Source: Alishewanella tabrizica (GTDB taxonomy: Bacteria; Pseudomonadota; Gammaproteobacteria; Enterobacterales; Alteromonadaceae). From it: a stretch of 64,000 nt of DNA. The stretch lies in NCBI RefSeq assembly GCF_014652375.1, contig NZ_BMYR01000011.1:91657-155656 (forward strand). The letters are read 5' to 3'. Position 1 is the first letter of the stretch. Each line of letters begins with the position of its first letter. Under the pieces are notes generated by a model that saw only the letters and a list, made by a program, of their open reading frames with translations, did no database searches and was not told where the DNA came from. Below are positions 1 to 7,724 of the stretch, one piece after another. Position numbers and translations under genes: made by a program.

Positions 1-1153
1 GTAGTCTTTGATAAAATAATACAATCATCAGCAATAACCAGCCACACGCCAGCGGCACCAGCCAATAGGCTTGCAAAATTCCCGCCTGTTGCGCCCATAA
101 TCCTGTGGCTAAACCGGCAAATTGAAAACCAATCGAGCTACCAATACTGGCCACCCCCGACAATACTGGACCATTATCACTATCAATATCCATAACGGTT
201 GCTAGCATTAATGGAAACAACCCACCTACCCCTAAGCCCAGCAGCAAATTGCCTAACATTAACAATGTTACGCTAGGGCTAAATACAATGCATAAAGCGC
301 CTGTTAGCGCTAAGGCACCTAACATCAGCATTAATACCCCTGCACTGACCCAGCGCAACAGCAAGGCAAACCCTAAACGGCTGAGTACCATGCCCCCCGT
401 AAACCACGCTAATAATAAGCGAGCTTGCTCAGACGCCAATCCTAGCCCATCGACAGCATAGCTCACAAACCAGTTTCCATGGCCCCACTCTGCGGCCCCG
501 TAGCCAATCATCACCAGCAATAACAGCATAAACAACGGTTGGCGTAAAATGGCCGCGTAAGACAAACTTTGTCCCTGAGTACTCACACTGAGCCCCAGCA
601 CAGGATGTGCTTTTGCCACCTGCCAACTGTATAGCCCCACCACCAATAAACCCACAGCAATAATCCGGACTGGCCAGCGCCAATCATCCAACACCCAAAA
701 CAGTGCCACCACCCAGAGGGGTGCGGCCAAGGTGCCTAAGCTAAACATAAAATCCATTAAGCCCATCATTGCTGCGCGCTTATTGGCAAATAGCCGCGCA
801 ATTAATGTATGACCAATGGTGAACATAATGGAATAGGTCATACCCACCAAAATAATCAGTGGCAGCAACAAATACCAAGAAGGAATGATCGACAGCAGTA
901 ATAGTAAAACAACTTCGCACAGGGCGAGCGCGCCAAATAACCGCAAAAAATGAAATTTCTGTGCGTACTTACCGCCTAAAATAGCACCAATAATGGTACC
1001 GACAGACATTAAACTAAAGAACAAGCCGCTAATTGTCGCCGACATCCCTAATGCAGCCGCCATATCGGGTAATAGCAAACCCCATAAAATAATTAAATTA
1101 CCTAAAATAAAAAAACCGCTAAAAATCACTGCGGTCGGCGCACTGCGCGACAT
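1..1153 (-). CDS. MFS transporter, 3' end outside the window
   Basis: Reading the minus strand from the ATG at 1153 gives an open frame of 384 codons that runs off the left edge. The product is almost entirely hydrophobic, with about twelve membrane segments and the split common in the major facilitator superfamily: six helices, a polar loop near residues 190-205, six helices. It begins MSRSAPTAVIFSGFF. The loop after helix 2 reads GGKYAQKFHF, in the position of the MFS A-motif but poorly conserved. A GGAG ribosome site lies about 8 bases before the start. The overall look recalls sugar/drug-type MFS proteins of the TsgA/FucP kind, but the substrate cannot be read from sequence. It follows the omega-amidase gene on the same strand with a terminator-like hairpin between, so it is probably not strictly co-transcribed. 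Confidence 0.8.
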   Translation of the reverse strand, partial: MSRSAPTAVIFSGFFILGNLIILWGLLLPDMAAALGMSATISGLFFSLMSVGTIIGAILGGKYAQKFHFLRLFGALALCEVVLLLLLSIIPSWYLLLPLIILVGMTYSIMFTIGHTLIARLFANKRAAMMGLMDFMFSLGTLAAPLWVVALFWVLDDWRWPVRIIAVGLLVVGLYSWQVAKAHPVLGLSVSTQGQSLSYAAILRQPLFMLLLLVMIGYGAAEWGHGNWFVSYAVDGLGLASEQARLLLAWFTGGMVLSRLGFALLLRWVSAGVLMLMLGALALTGALCIVFSPSVTLLMLGNLLLGLGVGGLFPLMLATVMDIDSDNGPVLSGVASIGSSIGFQFAGLATGLWAQQAGILQAYWLVPLACGWLLLMIVLFYQRL

Positions 1154-1161
1154 AACTTGCT

Positions 1162-1190
1162 CCAAAAATCAAGCCGGCAAAAGCCGGCCG
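1162..1190 (-). terminator. Rho-independent terminator after yafV
   Basis: Two GCCGGC half-arms (1173-1178 and 1183-1188) pair around a four-base loop. On the minus strand the hairpin is followed by a T-rich stretch (TTGATTTTT). It lies about 85 bases after the omega-amidase stop and just before the MFS start, so it would end or attenuate the ybdL-yafV transcript. Confidence 0.6.
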
Positions 1191-1273
1191 AGGTTAAGAA
1201 AAAAACAGTCATCATAATAGTAGCAAGCGCGATAATCATGGTATCACCAGCATGTTGCCCCAAAACAGGTGGC

Positions 1274-2056
1274 TTAGTGCATGCCTAACCTAAAATGATC
1301 CGCGTCTAGATGTGCTGGAAACTGCTGTCGAAATGTAGCAAGCGCGGCTAAATCGGCCTCAGCATAAAGCACACCATGCTCCGACGGCGCCAACTCAGCT
1401 AAAGGTTGCCCCAAGTAATCCACAATTAAACTGTCACCCGCATAGGATATTCCCTTCCCGTCTTCTCCTACGCGGTTACAGCCAAATACAAAGGCCTGAT
1501 TCTCGATTGCGCGAGCTTGCAACAGTAGCCACCAGGCTCTGCTGCGCACCGCAGGCCAATTCGCCACATATACTATGGCATCATAATCTGTACAATTGCG
1601 ACTAAAAACTGGAAAACGTAAGTCGTAACATACTTGTAGTAATAACCGACAGCCCCGAAAAAGCACAATTACCCGCTCACTACCGGCTTGATATGCCTTA
1701 TGCTCGCCGGCCATCCGAAACAAATGTCGTTTATCGTAATGCTGGATCTGGCCATCTGGCTGCACAAAATACAAGCGGTTTACGTAAGTACCTTCCGCAG
1801 TTTTTACCGCCAACGAACCTGTTATGGCGGCCTGAAGGCGTTTAGCCTGCTCAATTAACCACGATAAGGCAGGGCCGGGCTCAGTTTCGGCAATCTCGGC
1901 ACTGGCCATACTAAAACCGCTGGCAAACATTTCAGGCAACACCACTAAATCAACTGGCTTAAGTGCGGCTAATTGTTCAGTTAATTGCTGCAAATTCGCT
2001 TGGCAATCTTGCCATACCAAATGCGTTTGGATTACGGCAACCCTTAAAGTTGACAT
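1274..2056 (-). CDS. yafV: Omega-amidase YafV (2-oxoglutaramate amidase)
   Basis: A 260-residue carbon-nitrogen hydrolase of the nitrilase superfamily. The catalytic triad is visible: Glu in LPEMFASGFSM, Lys in YDKRHLFRM and Cys in LQVCYDLRFPVFSRN. Family members hydrolyse 2-oxoglutaramate and 2-oxosuccinamate, the keto-acid amides left when glutamine or asparagine donates its amino group. I chose the ATG at 2056, which gives MSTLRVAVIQ, the usual beginning of the family; a longer reading to 2104 has no family-like N-terminus. The start overlaps the end of the aminotransferase gene by 13 bases, so the two are translationally coupled. The pairing fits the known methionine-salvage arrangement: glutamine transaminates the methionine keto-acid and the amidase pulls the reaction forward. 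Confidence 0.9.
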   Translation of the reverse strand: MSTLRVAVIQTHLVWQDCQANLQQLTEQLAALKPVDLVVLPEMFASGFSMASAEIAETEPGPALSWLIEQAKRLQAAITGSLAVKTAEGTYVNRLYFVQPDGQIQHYDKRHLFRMAGEHKAYQAGSERVIVLFRGCRLLLQVCYDLRFPVFSRNCTDYDAIVYVANWPAVRSRAWWLLLQARAIENQAFVFGCNRVGEDGKGISYAGDSLIVDYLGQPLAELAPSEHGVLYAEADLAALATFRQQFPAHLDADHFRLGMH

Positions 2057-3192
2057 AAGCGCTCCGCCGCTGCATGCAAGGTGGCGTGTTGTTTCGCAAA
2101 ACACAAGCGGACGATACGCGCGTCAGAGCCTTGCTGATAAAATACCGAAAGTGGAATAGCCGCAACCTTGTGTTCAATGGTTAACCATTGACAAAAAGCA
2201 CTGTCAGACAGTGTTGGCGCTATCGCCGAATAATCTACTAACTGAAAATAGGTACCTTGACAAGGCAATAACTGAAAACGACTGTCGGCAAGCGCCTGGG
2301 CAAAAACATCGCGCTTTTGCTGATAAAACTGTCCAAGATTGGTCACCTGTTCCGGATGCTGCTGCAACATCTCAGCAATAGCATACTGCGCCGGCGTAAA
2401 ACTGGCGAAGGTAACATATTGATGGATTTTCCGAAACTCAGCAGTTAACGCCGCGGGTGCAATGGCATACCCTAGTTTCCACCCCGTAACATGAAAAGTC
2501 TTGCCAAACGAGGAGACAATAACACTGCGCGCGGCTAGCGCCGCAAAACAATGCGCACTGCGCTGTGGCTGTGCATCAAATACCATATGCTCATACACTT
2601 CATCACTAATGCAGTATAAATTATGTTGGCAAACCAATTGTTCCAACGCCAACCAATCGGCCTGGCTAAATACCATCCCCGTGGGATTATGGGGGCTATT
2701 AACAATAATTACGCGTGTTCGCGCGGTTATAGCAGCCGCCACCTGTTGCCAGTTCACCCGATACTGCGGTGCATCTAAACGTATATGCACAGACTTACCG
2801 CCAGCGAGTTGGATGGCTGGGGCATAACTATCATAAGCCGGATCAAAAAGGATAACCTCATCACCCGGCTGCACTAACATCTGAATCGCCACAAATAACG
2901 CTTCGGTAGCCCCCGACGTCACCGTGATCTCCTCTGCAGCACACAGCTGTCGTTGATAACAGCGTGCTGTTAACGCAGCAATTTGTTCACGCAATACCAT
3001 CACCCCGGGCATTGGCGCGTATTGATTAAATCCTGCCTGGCTATACCGTGCCAAATTGGCCAGCAAACTGGCATCGGCAGGAAAATCGGGGAAACCCTGA
3101 GATAAATTAATCGCATCATGGCTGGCTGCAAGCTGCGACATCTGACTAAAAATGGTGGTACCTACCGCAGGTAACTTGGAGATTATCGACAT
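2044..3192 (-). CDS. ybdL: Methionine/glutamine aminotransferase, YbdL type
   Basis: A fold-type I PLP aminotransferase of about 382 residues that follows E. coli YbdL closely along its length: SKLPAVGTTIFSQMS at the start, INLSQGFPDF, PHNPTG, ISDEVYEH and SSFGKTFHVTGWKLGY with the PLP lysine. YbdL-type enzymes act on 4-methylthio-2-oxobutanoate, the last step of methionine salvage. In-frame ATGs exist at 3258, 3222 and 3192. I prefer 3192 because the protein then starts next to SKLP as in YbdL, and because a start at 3258 would fall inside the MetJ boxes; 3222 cannot be excluded. The gene is divergent from mtnB and overlaps yafV. Confidence 0.9.
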   Translation of the reverse strand: MSIISKLPAVGTTIFSQMSQLAASHDAINLSQGFPDFPADASLLANLARYSQAGFNQYAPMPGVMVLREQIAALTARCYQRQLCAAEEITVTSGATEALFVAIQMLVQPGDEVILFDPAYDSYAPAIQLAGGKSVHIRLDAPQYRVNWQQVAAAITARTRVIIVNSPHNPTGMVFSQADWLALEQLVCQHNLYCISDEVYEHMVFDAQPQRSAHCFAALAARSVIVSSFGKTFHVTGWKLGYAIAPAALTAEFRKIHQYVTFASFTPAQYAIAEMLQQHPEQVTNLGQFYQQKRDVFAQALADSRFQLLPCQGTYFQLVDYSAIAPTLSDSAFCQWLTIEHKVAAIPLSVFYQQGSDARIVRLCFAKQHATLHAAAERLCQL

Positions 3193-3252
3193 AATGGCAG
3201 AAAACGTTGCGAAAATTGACATCAATGCTATCATTTGGCAGGTTTCAAGTAT

Positions 3253-3276
3253 AGACATCTAAACGTTCAAACGTTT
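3253..3276. promoter_or_regulatory. MetJ operator (three tandem met boxes), ybdL/mtnB
   Basis: Three directly adjacent 8-mers in exact 8-base phase resemble the met box AGACGTCT. AGACATCT (3253-3260) matches 7 of 8, AAACGTTC (3261-3268) matches 5 of 8 and AAACGTTT (3269-3276) matches 6 of 8. MetJ with S-adenosylmethionine binds two or more such boxes side by side. The site lies in the divergent gap between ybdL-yafV and mtnBCD, so one operator could control both directions. Confidence 0.8.
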
Positions 3277-3372
3277 AGCAATCAAATCAATACCAACAGC
3301 CATAACACACGCGTTAACACAGACATTACTGTAATAAGTCACTGTTTTAAACTAGGGTGATAACAACACACT

Positions 3373-4014
3373 ATGAATAGCACCGCACATGTACAACAAC
3401 TCAATCCCAATGCTATTGCCTTGTGTAGCTTAGGTCGCTGGATAGCGAGTCGTCATTGGGTACCGGCAACTGGTGGCAACTTTTCAATTCGCCAAGGTGA
3501 CAATATGGCGCTCGTTACCGCCTCTGGCAAAGATAAAGGCGAGCTAAGCCCACAAGATTTATTGCCTGTATCGTGGCAAGGTGCGCAATTAACTAGCCCA
3601 TTAGGTACCCCCTCGGCAGAAACGGCCTTGCATGCTCAGCTATATCAATTAGATCCCGCGATCAAAGTCGTGCTGCATACCCATTCCGTTAGCGCCACCG
3701 TGTTTTCTAGGATCATCACTGCGCCACAGCATGCGTTTATCGGTTACGAAATGCAAAAAGCCATTAGTGGCATTAATAGCCACGAACAGGCTTTACCCTT
3801 GACCATTTTTGAGAACACCCAAGATATTTCGGCGTTAGCGCAACAGGTGCAACAACGTTGGTACCAACAGCCTTTGCATTTTGGGTTGCTCGTACGAGGT
3901 CACGGCCTTTATGTATGGGGGCATAGCCTGGAGCAAGCAAAAAGGCATTTAGAAGGGTGGGAATTTCTTATAAACTGCGAACTAGAGTACCTTAAGTTAA
4001 CAGGAAAGCCGTGA
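3373..4014 (+). CDS. mtnB: Methylthioribulose-1-phosphate dehydratase MtnB
   Basis: A 213-residue protein of the class II aldolase/adducin family. MtnB removes water from 5-methylthioribulose-1-phosphate to give 2,3-diketo-5-methylthiopentyl-1-phosphate. The zinc site is visible as LHTHS (His102, His104) with a third histidine in RGHGLYVWG near residue 177. Glu83 (SAET) is in the place of the family's catalytic acid, and the phosphate-binding stretch PATGGNFSIR is at residues 31-40. It is the first gene of the mtnBCD operon and overlaps mtnC by 4 bases. The upstream gap carries the MetJ operator. Confidence 0.95.
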   Translation: MNSTAHVQQLNPNAIALCSLGRWIASRHWVPATGGNFSIRQGDNMALVTASGKDKGELSPQDLLPVSWQGAQLTSPLGTPSAETALHAQLYQLDPAIKVVLHTHSVSATVFSRIITAPQHAFIGYEMQKAISGINSHEQALPLTIFENTQDISALAQQVQQRWYQQPLHFGLLVRGHGLYVWGHSLEQAKRHLEGWEFLINCELEYLKLTGKP

Positions 4015-4685
4015 AGTATTCCGCTATTATTACCGACATCGAAGGCACCACCAGCCGCATCAGTTTTGTTACCGACGTGCTGTTTCCGTATGCCCGGCAG
4101 CATCTACCCGACTTTGTGCGCAGCCAGCAACAGCTTCCCGAAGTAGCGCAGGAACTGGCTGCCGTGCGCCAACAATTACAGGCACCCGATGCGGATGTTG
4201 AGCAATGCATTAACGCCCTAATCAGCTGGTTGGATGCAGATCAAAAAATTACCCCGTTAAAAAGCCTTCAAGGCATGGTGTGGCGTGCCGGTTACCAGCA
4301 GGGCCACTTTACGGGCCATCTTTATCCCGACGTTATTGCGCAATTACAAGCATGGCATGCGCAAGGCATTAATCTGTATATTTATAGTTCGGGATCGGTC
4401 GCTGCGCAGCAATTATTATTTCACTATAGTGATGCTGGCGATTTAACGCCTTTGCTCAGTGGGTATTTTGATACTCGTATTGGCGCCAAGCGTGAATTGT
4501 CTAGCTATGCCGCTATTTTACAACAATTGCAGCTACCGCCTAACCAAGTCTTGTTTTTATCCGATGTGATCGCCGAATTAGATCCTGCCAGAGCACTAGG
4601 CATCGCAACAGTGCAATTAATTCGTGAACAGCAAGCACCGAGCGATCACCCTACCGCCCATGACTTTTATCAAATAGAGGTCTGA
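4011..4685 (+). CDS. mtnC: Enolase-phosphatase E1 MtnC
   Basis: A 224-residue HAD-superfamily enzyme that both enolises and dephosphorylates diketo-methylthiopentyl phosphate to the acireductone. The start is GTG at 4011, overlapping the mtnB stop, with AGGAAAG just upstream. HAD motif I appears as ITDIEGTTS (Asp9, Glu11), with Glu in the +2 position as is usual for E1. Motif II is YIYSSGS, and motif IV is LFLSDVIAELDPA. Length and motifs match the single-protein MtnC of gammaproteobacteria rather than the split MtnW/MtnX of Bacillus. Confidence 0.95.
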   Translation: MKYSAIITDIEGTTSRISFVTDVLFPYARQHLPDFVRSQQQLPEVAQELAAVRQQLQAPDADVEQCINALISWLDADQKITPLKSLQGMVWRAGYQQGHFTGHLYPDVIAQLQAWHAQGINLYIYSSGSVAAQQLLFHYSDAGDLTPLLSGYFDTRIGAKRELSSYAAILQQLQLPPNQVLFLSDVIAELDPARALGIATVQLIREQQAPSDHPTAHDFYQIEV

Positions 4686-4688
4686 TCC

Positions 4689-5231
4689 ATGAGCTCATTA
4701 CATATCTTTGCACTACACCAACCTACTGAGCCGCTGTTTGTGACCGAAGACGTGACAGACATTGCCGCACACTTGCAACAACATGGTATTCGTTTTGAAC
4801 AATGGCGCGCTACGGCAGCCATCGATGCGCACAGCAGCACCGAACAGGTACTAACTGCCTACGCCGATGCGATTGCGCGTTTACAGCAACAAGAAGGCTA
4901 TGTTGCGGTTGATGTGATTTCGTTAAGCCCAGATCATCCAGACAAAGCCGCCTTACGGCAGAAGTTTTTAGATGAACATATTCACACCGAAGATGAAGTA
5001 CGGTTTTTTGTGCGCGGCCAAGGCTTATTTTGCCTGCATTTAGGCGACAAAGTGTATCAAGTCCTCTGTAAGCAACACGATCTTATCAGTGTCCCCGCCA
5101 ATACCCCACATTGGTTTGATATGGGCTCGTCGCCCGATTTTACGGCTATCCGCTTTTTTAACAATCCACAAGGTTGGGTGGCGCACTTTACAGGCAGCAC
5201 CCTCGCACGTCAGTTTCCGTTATTAAACTAA
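4689..5231 (+). CDS. mtnD: Acireductone dioxygenase MtnD
   Basis: A 180-residue cupin. The metal ligands of the ARD family can be placed exactly: His97, His99 and Glu103 in HIHTEDEVRFF, and His141 in NTPHWFDMG. With Fe2+ the family makes formate and 4-methylthio-2-oxobutanoate, the on-pathway product that the YbdL-type aminotransferase turns into methionine. With Ni2+ it makes an off-pathway methylthiopropionate. The gene starts 3 bases after mtnC and closes the mtnBCD operon; a GC-rich hairpin follows. Confidence 0.95.
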   Translation: MSSLHIFALHQPTEPLFVTEDVTDIAAHLQQHGIRFEQWRATAAIDAHSSTEQVLTAYADAIARLQQQEGYVAVDVISLSPDHPDKAALRQKFLDEHIHTEDEVRFFVRGQGLFCLHLGDKVYQVLCKQHDLISVPANTPHWFDMGSSPDFTAIRFFNNPQGWVAHFTGSTLARQFPLLN

Positions 5232-5240
5232 ACACTACGC

Positions 5241-5265
5241 GGGCTGCATTTATGCTGTGCAGCCC
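5241..5265 (+). terminator. Hairpin after mtnD, possible terminator
   Basis: GGGCTGCA (5241-5248) pairs perfectly with TGCAGCCC (5258-5265) across a 9-base loop, ten bases after the mtnD stop. There is no run of T after it, so it may be a weak or Rho-assisted terminator, or only an mRNA-stabilising 3' end. Confidence 0.4.
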
Positions 5266-5399
5266 CTGTTAAACCGCACTAAACTCCGTACGCACTGCCT
5301 TTATCAACGCTATTTTTATATAATGGTTCAGCTCTTGCATTAAATTTGTCATACTTTACGCTTATACTCTGATTGGATGCTAATTGCAGGTAAGATTGA

Positions 5400-6305
5400 A
5401 TGTCGTTGCAAACCCCGCTACGTGGCTTACGTTGTTTCTGTGTGGCCGCTGAATGCCTTAGTTTTAAAGAAACCGCGAAACAGCTTTATCTAACGCCGTC
5501 TGCAGTTAGCCATCAAATTAAACAATTAGAAGATAACCTAAACCTTAGCCTATTTGAGCGGAAAACCCGTGCCATTGAACTAACCGAAACCGGCAAGCAG
5601 TTTTACCTGGAAATTAAGCCTTTATTAGAACAACTGAGCCAAACCATTAATCAGTTTAGCCAGGTTGAACGCGTGCTGGAAGTGAGCATCTCGATGCCAG
5701 AGTTTTTTGCCAGCGAGCTGTTTGTCCCGCGCTTACGCGGTTGGTCTGAGCAATATCCTAATATCAATATCAAGCTGGAAACGGTAAAGTCTCGCCGCGA
5801 AAGCCCCAAGTATACCGATGTTTCGGTGATCTTATCCGGCAAAAAACCGGTTGAGGGCGCGGTGTATGATTTGTTCCCTATCAGCTATTTACCCGCCTGT
5901 AACCCAGCGTTATTTCAAAAACTGCATGGTAAAGGCTATCGCATTTTAGAAAAAACCCCGCTTATCCTGCATCAAGCCCGCCCAACTGCCTGGCATCAAT
6001 GGGCCGAACGCGTTGGCTTTCATCAATTTCACCCCAAACAAATTATGCAACTTGACAGTATGTTTAGCGTAGCCCGCGCGGCCCAGCAGGGATTAGGCGT
6101 AGCACTTATCCCCATGCCGATTAGCCATGCCTGGTTTAGTAGTGGTTCTTTGGTAAAGTTGTTTGAGCAAGAATTACTAAGCCGCGATCGCTATTATCTG
6201 GTGCAACATGATGCCGATTCCGAGCGGCCAGAAATTAAACTGCTGATAGACTGGATCCTGCAAAGCTTCAATAGCTCAGATTTCGCTTTACCTCCCGTGG
6301 CATAA
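5400..6305 (+). CDS. LysR-family transcriptional regulator (GcvA-like)
   Basis: A 301-residue LysR regulator. The N-terminal winged helix-turn-helix spans about residues 5-62 and includes SFKETAKQLYLTPSAVSHQI and LSLFERKTRAIELTETG. The rest is a periplasmic-binding-protein-like effector domain. The N-terminus resembles GcvA and its relatives, but no target or effector can be named. It lies between mtnD and the small-RNA candidate and has its own leader of about 135 bases, so it is probably a separate unit from mtnBCD. Whether it acts on the neighbouring binding-protein gene (6684-7592) or on the mtn genes cannot be told from the sequence. Confidence 0.85.
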   Translation: MSLQTPLRGLRCFCVAAECLSFKETAKQLYLTPSAVSHQIKQLEDNLNLSLFERKTRAIELTETGKQFYLEIKPLLEQLSQTINQFSQVERVLEVSISMPEFFASELFVPRLRGWSEQYPNINIKLETVKSRRESPKYTDVSVILSGKKPVEGAVYDLFPISYLPACNPALFQKLHGKGYRILEKTPLILHQARPTAWHQWAERVGFHQFHPKQIMQLDSMFSVARAAQQGLGVALIPMPISHAWFSSGSLVKLFEQELLSRDRYYLVQHDADSERPEIKLLIDWILQSFNSSDFALPPVA

Positions 6306-6396
6306 CGATTACCAGAGCAGCACACCGTTTCTAAAGTGCGCTAAAACAACCAATATCTTTATGACAAAAGTTCCATTATTACAGGTGAATTTTTTT

Positions 6397-6416
6397 CACT
6401 TGTTAGGTGTTTTTTT
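6397..6416 (+). terminator. Weak terminator after the LysR gene
   Basis: A 5-bp stem, CACTT (6397-6401) with AGGTG (6405-6409) including one wobble pair, is followed by seven T residues. The short stem makes it marginal, but it is the only candidate between the LysR gene and the next promoter. Confidence 0.35.
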
Positions 6417-6421
6417 ATCGT

Positions 6422-6450
6422 TTGTATAGCTGATTGGTACGGCTTATAGT
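6422..6450 (+). promoter_or_regulatory. Sigma-70-type promoter for the candidate small RNA
   Basis: TTGTAT (6422-6427, 3 of 6 to TTGACA) and TATAGT (6445-6450, 5 of 6 to TATAAT) are separated by exactly 17 bases. The predicted start, 6-8 bases on, falls on the first base of a hairpin. Confidence 0.55.
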
Positions 6451-6456
6451 TAACCC

Positions 6457-6559
6457 GTGTTCGAGATTCGGACACAGCGGTTAAAGTTGTTGAAGGGTGT
6501 AACCTACCCTTACCTGTCTACCTTGTCTTAGCCCGATTGAATAAATCGGGCATTTTTTT
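6457..6559 (+). ncRNA. Candidate small regulatory RNA, about 103 nt
   Basis: No reading frame of note lies here, but the segment has the build of an independent small RNA: a promoter directly upstream, three hairpins and a classical terminator. Hairpin 1 (6457-6475) has 8 pairs including one G-U around a 3-base loop. Hairpin 2 pairs AAGGGT (6493-6498) with ACCCTT (6506-6511). Hairpin 3 pairs GCCCGATT with AATCGGGC (6531-6552) and ends in seven T. I do not recognise the family; it does not read like Spot 42, GcvB, 6S or CsrB. A 5' leader is unlikely because the next gene is on the other strand. Confidence 0.55.
6531..6559 (+). terminator. Rho-independent terminator of the candidate small RNA
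   Basis: An 8-bp stem (GCCCGATT with AATCGGGC) and a short loop are followed by seven T. It is a strong intrinsic terminator located 226 bases after the nearest plus-strand stop codon, which suggests that it serves its own transcript. Confidence 0.8.
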
Positions 6560-6683
6560 GTCTAAAAATCATGACGCTGCGAACAACTATATGGGCTGTT
6601 GCAAACGTTTTTTCCGAACAAAAAGCCACTAAGTTTAAGCAAACAATGCGTATTGACACATTTTGAAGCAGTTTAAACCGCCA

Positions 6684-7592
6684 CTACTGTTGTTGCTGAC
6701 TCAGTAACAATTGCGCGAGTTCATCCCCTAATTGCTCTGTTAAAATTTGCTGATAACGCGGGCTGTGCAAATAGCCGCTGTCTGCAGCAAAGAACCCCTC
6801 TAGCAAGCCCGCCCAATCATTACTGTGCGGCATAATAAAGCCAAAGGTTTCGCCGCCCTCTGCAGCGATAGGATGATCACGAAGTGGCATACCGGCCTCA
6901 CGGGCGCGCCAGTAATTGTAAGCATCCACATAGGCATAATATTGACCACTGGCGACCTTGGCCAATACATCAGGATTGCTGTTTACCTGCTGCACTTCAG
7001 CATTAGGCTGGTATTGATCGCGCAAGCGGTTGATCCGCTGTTGATGCAAGGTGCCGCTAAAGGCAAGCGGCTTTAGCGTCGCAAACTGCTCAGGCAGTGC
7101 CTGCCACTCTGATAACGGCGCTATATCCTGATGGGTAATAAGTGCAGCGATGTTATGCAAATAAGGCGGTGAGAAGGCCAGCTCTTGTTTACGCAACTCC
7201 GTAATAGTGACATTACCTAACCCAAACACACCACCTCGCGCGTGCACAATACGCTGATAAAACTGTTGCCAATTGGGTTCACTCACAAAGTTTAGCTGTA
7301 CCGCCAGCTGATGTTGTTGCTTAAGCCAAGCGGCGAAGTCTTGCATAATTTCTACGCTAACCCCGGTTAGCTGCCCTTGCGGGTTAACATACGCAAAGCC
7401 TTCAGCAGGGACATAAAGTACTGTTAAAGGAATTGGCTGTTGCGTTGCCGCAAGCTTCTGTTGCTTAACGTGGGAATAGGTAATGCCTTGATCAGTAGCA
7501 TTGTTATCGCTTGGTATTGCATGCGCCGCAGTCAAAAACAGTAACAGCGCAGTGAAGGTTGAGATCTTAAGCAAGTTTAGGTTAACGCGCAT
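6684..7592 (-). CDS. Periplasmic substrate-binding protein (SBP_bac_3 type)
   Basis: A 302-residue protein with a signal peptide (residues 1-26, cleaved after AAHA), followed by a type II periplasmic-binding-protein fold like those of polar amino acid ABC systems: LTVLYVPAEGFAYVNPQG, GVFGLGNVTIT, RKQELAFSPPYLHN. No permease or ATPase gene adjoins it, so it is either an orphan binding protein that shares a transporter or one of the related secreted proteins of unknown role common in Alteromonadales. It lies downstream of mtnA on the same strand with a 132-base gap, so it could be read from the MetJ-controlled mtnA promoter. The ligand is not known. Confidence 0.75.
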   Translation of the reverse strand: MRVNLNLLKISTFTALLLFLTAAHAIPSDNNATDQGITYSHVKQQKLAATQQPIPLTVLYVPAEGFAYVNPQGQLTGVSVEIMQDFAAWLKQQHQLAVQLNFVSEPNWQQFYQRIVHARGGVFGLGNVTITELRKQELAFSPPYLHNIAALITHQDIAPLSEWQALPEQFATLKPLAFSGTLHQQRINRLRDQYQPNAEVQQVNSNPDVLAKVASGQYYAYVDAYNYWRAREAGMPLRDHPIAAEGGETFGFIMPHSNDWAGLLEGFFAADSGYLHSPRYQQILTEQLGDELAQLLLSQQQQ

Positions 7593-7658
7593 TAGAATTG
7601 TATCGGCTAAATAAAAGATACCTTATCTTTGCAAAGCAAGTTGGGGGTGTCAAAGTTT

Positions 7659-7680
7659 TTAGACACTCGTTAGACACTCG
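7659..7680. repeat. Perfect tandem 11-mer duplication
   Basis: TTAGACACTCG is present twice in a row (7659-7669 and 7670-7680) in the gap between mtnA and the binding-protein gene. An 11-base repeat puts both copies on one face of the helix, as for a dimeric regulator, but it could equally be a chance duplication. A perfect 7-bp inverted repeat (AAAGATA / TATCTTT, 7614-7630) lies closer to the gene. Confidence 0.5.
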
Positions 7681-7724
7681 ATTGTCAGCTTGCTGCGCGA
7701 CAAAAAGCGCGCAATCAATAATGA

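Noticed and set aside
6457..6559. GcvB as the identity of the small RNA beside a GcvA-like gene
   Set aside because: The arrangement is not divergent from the LysR gene, the length is half of GcvB and the characteristic G/U-rich blocks are absent.
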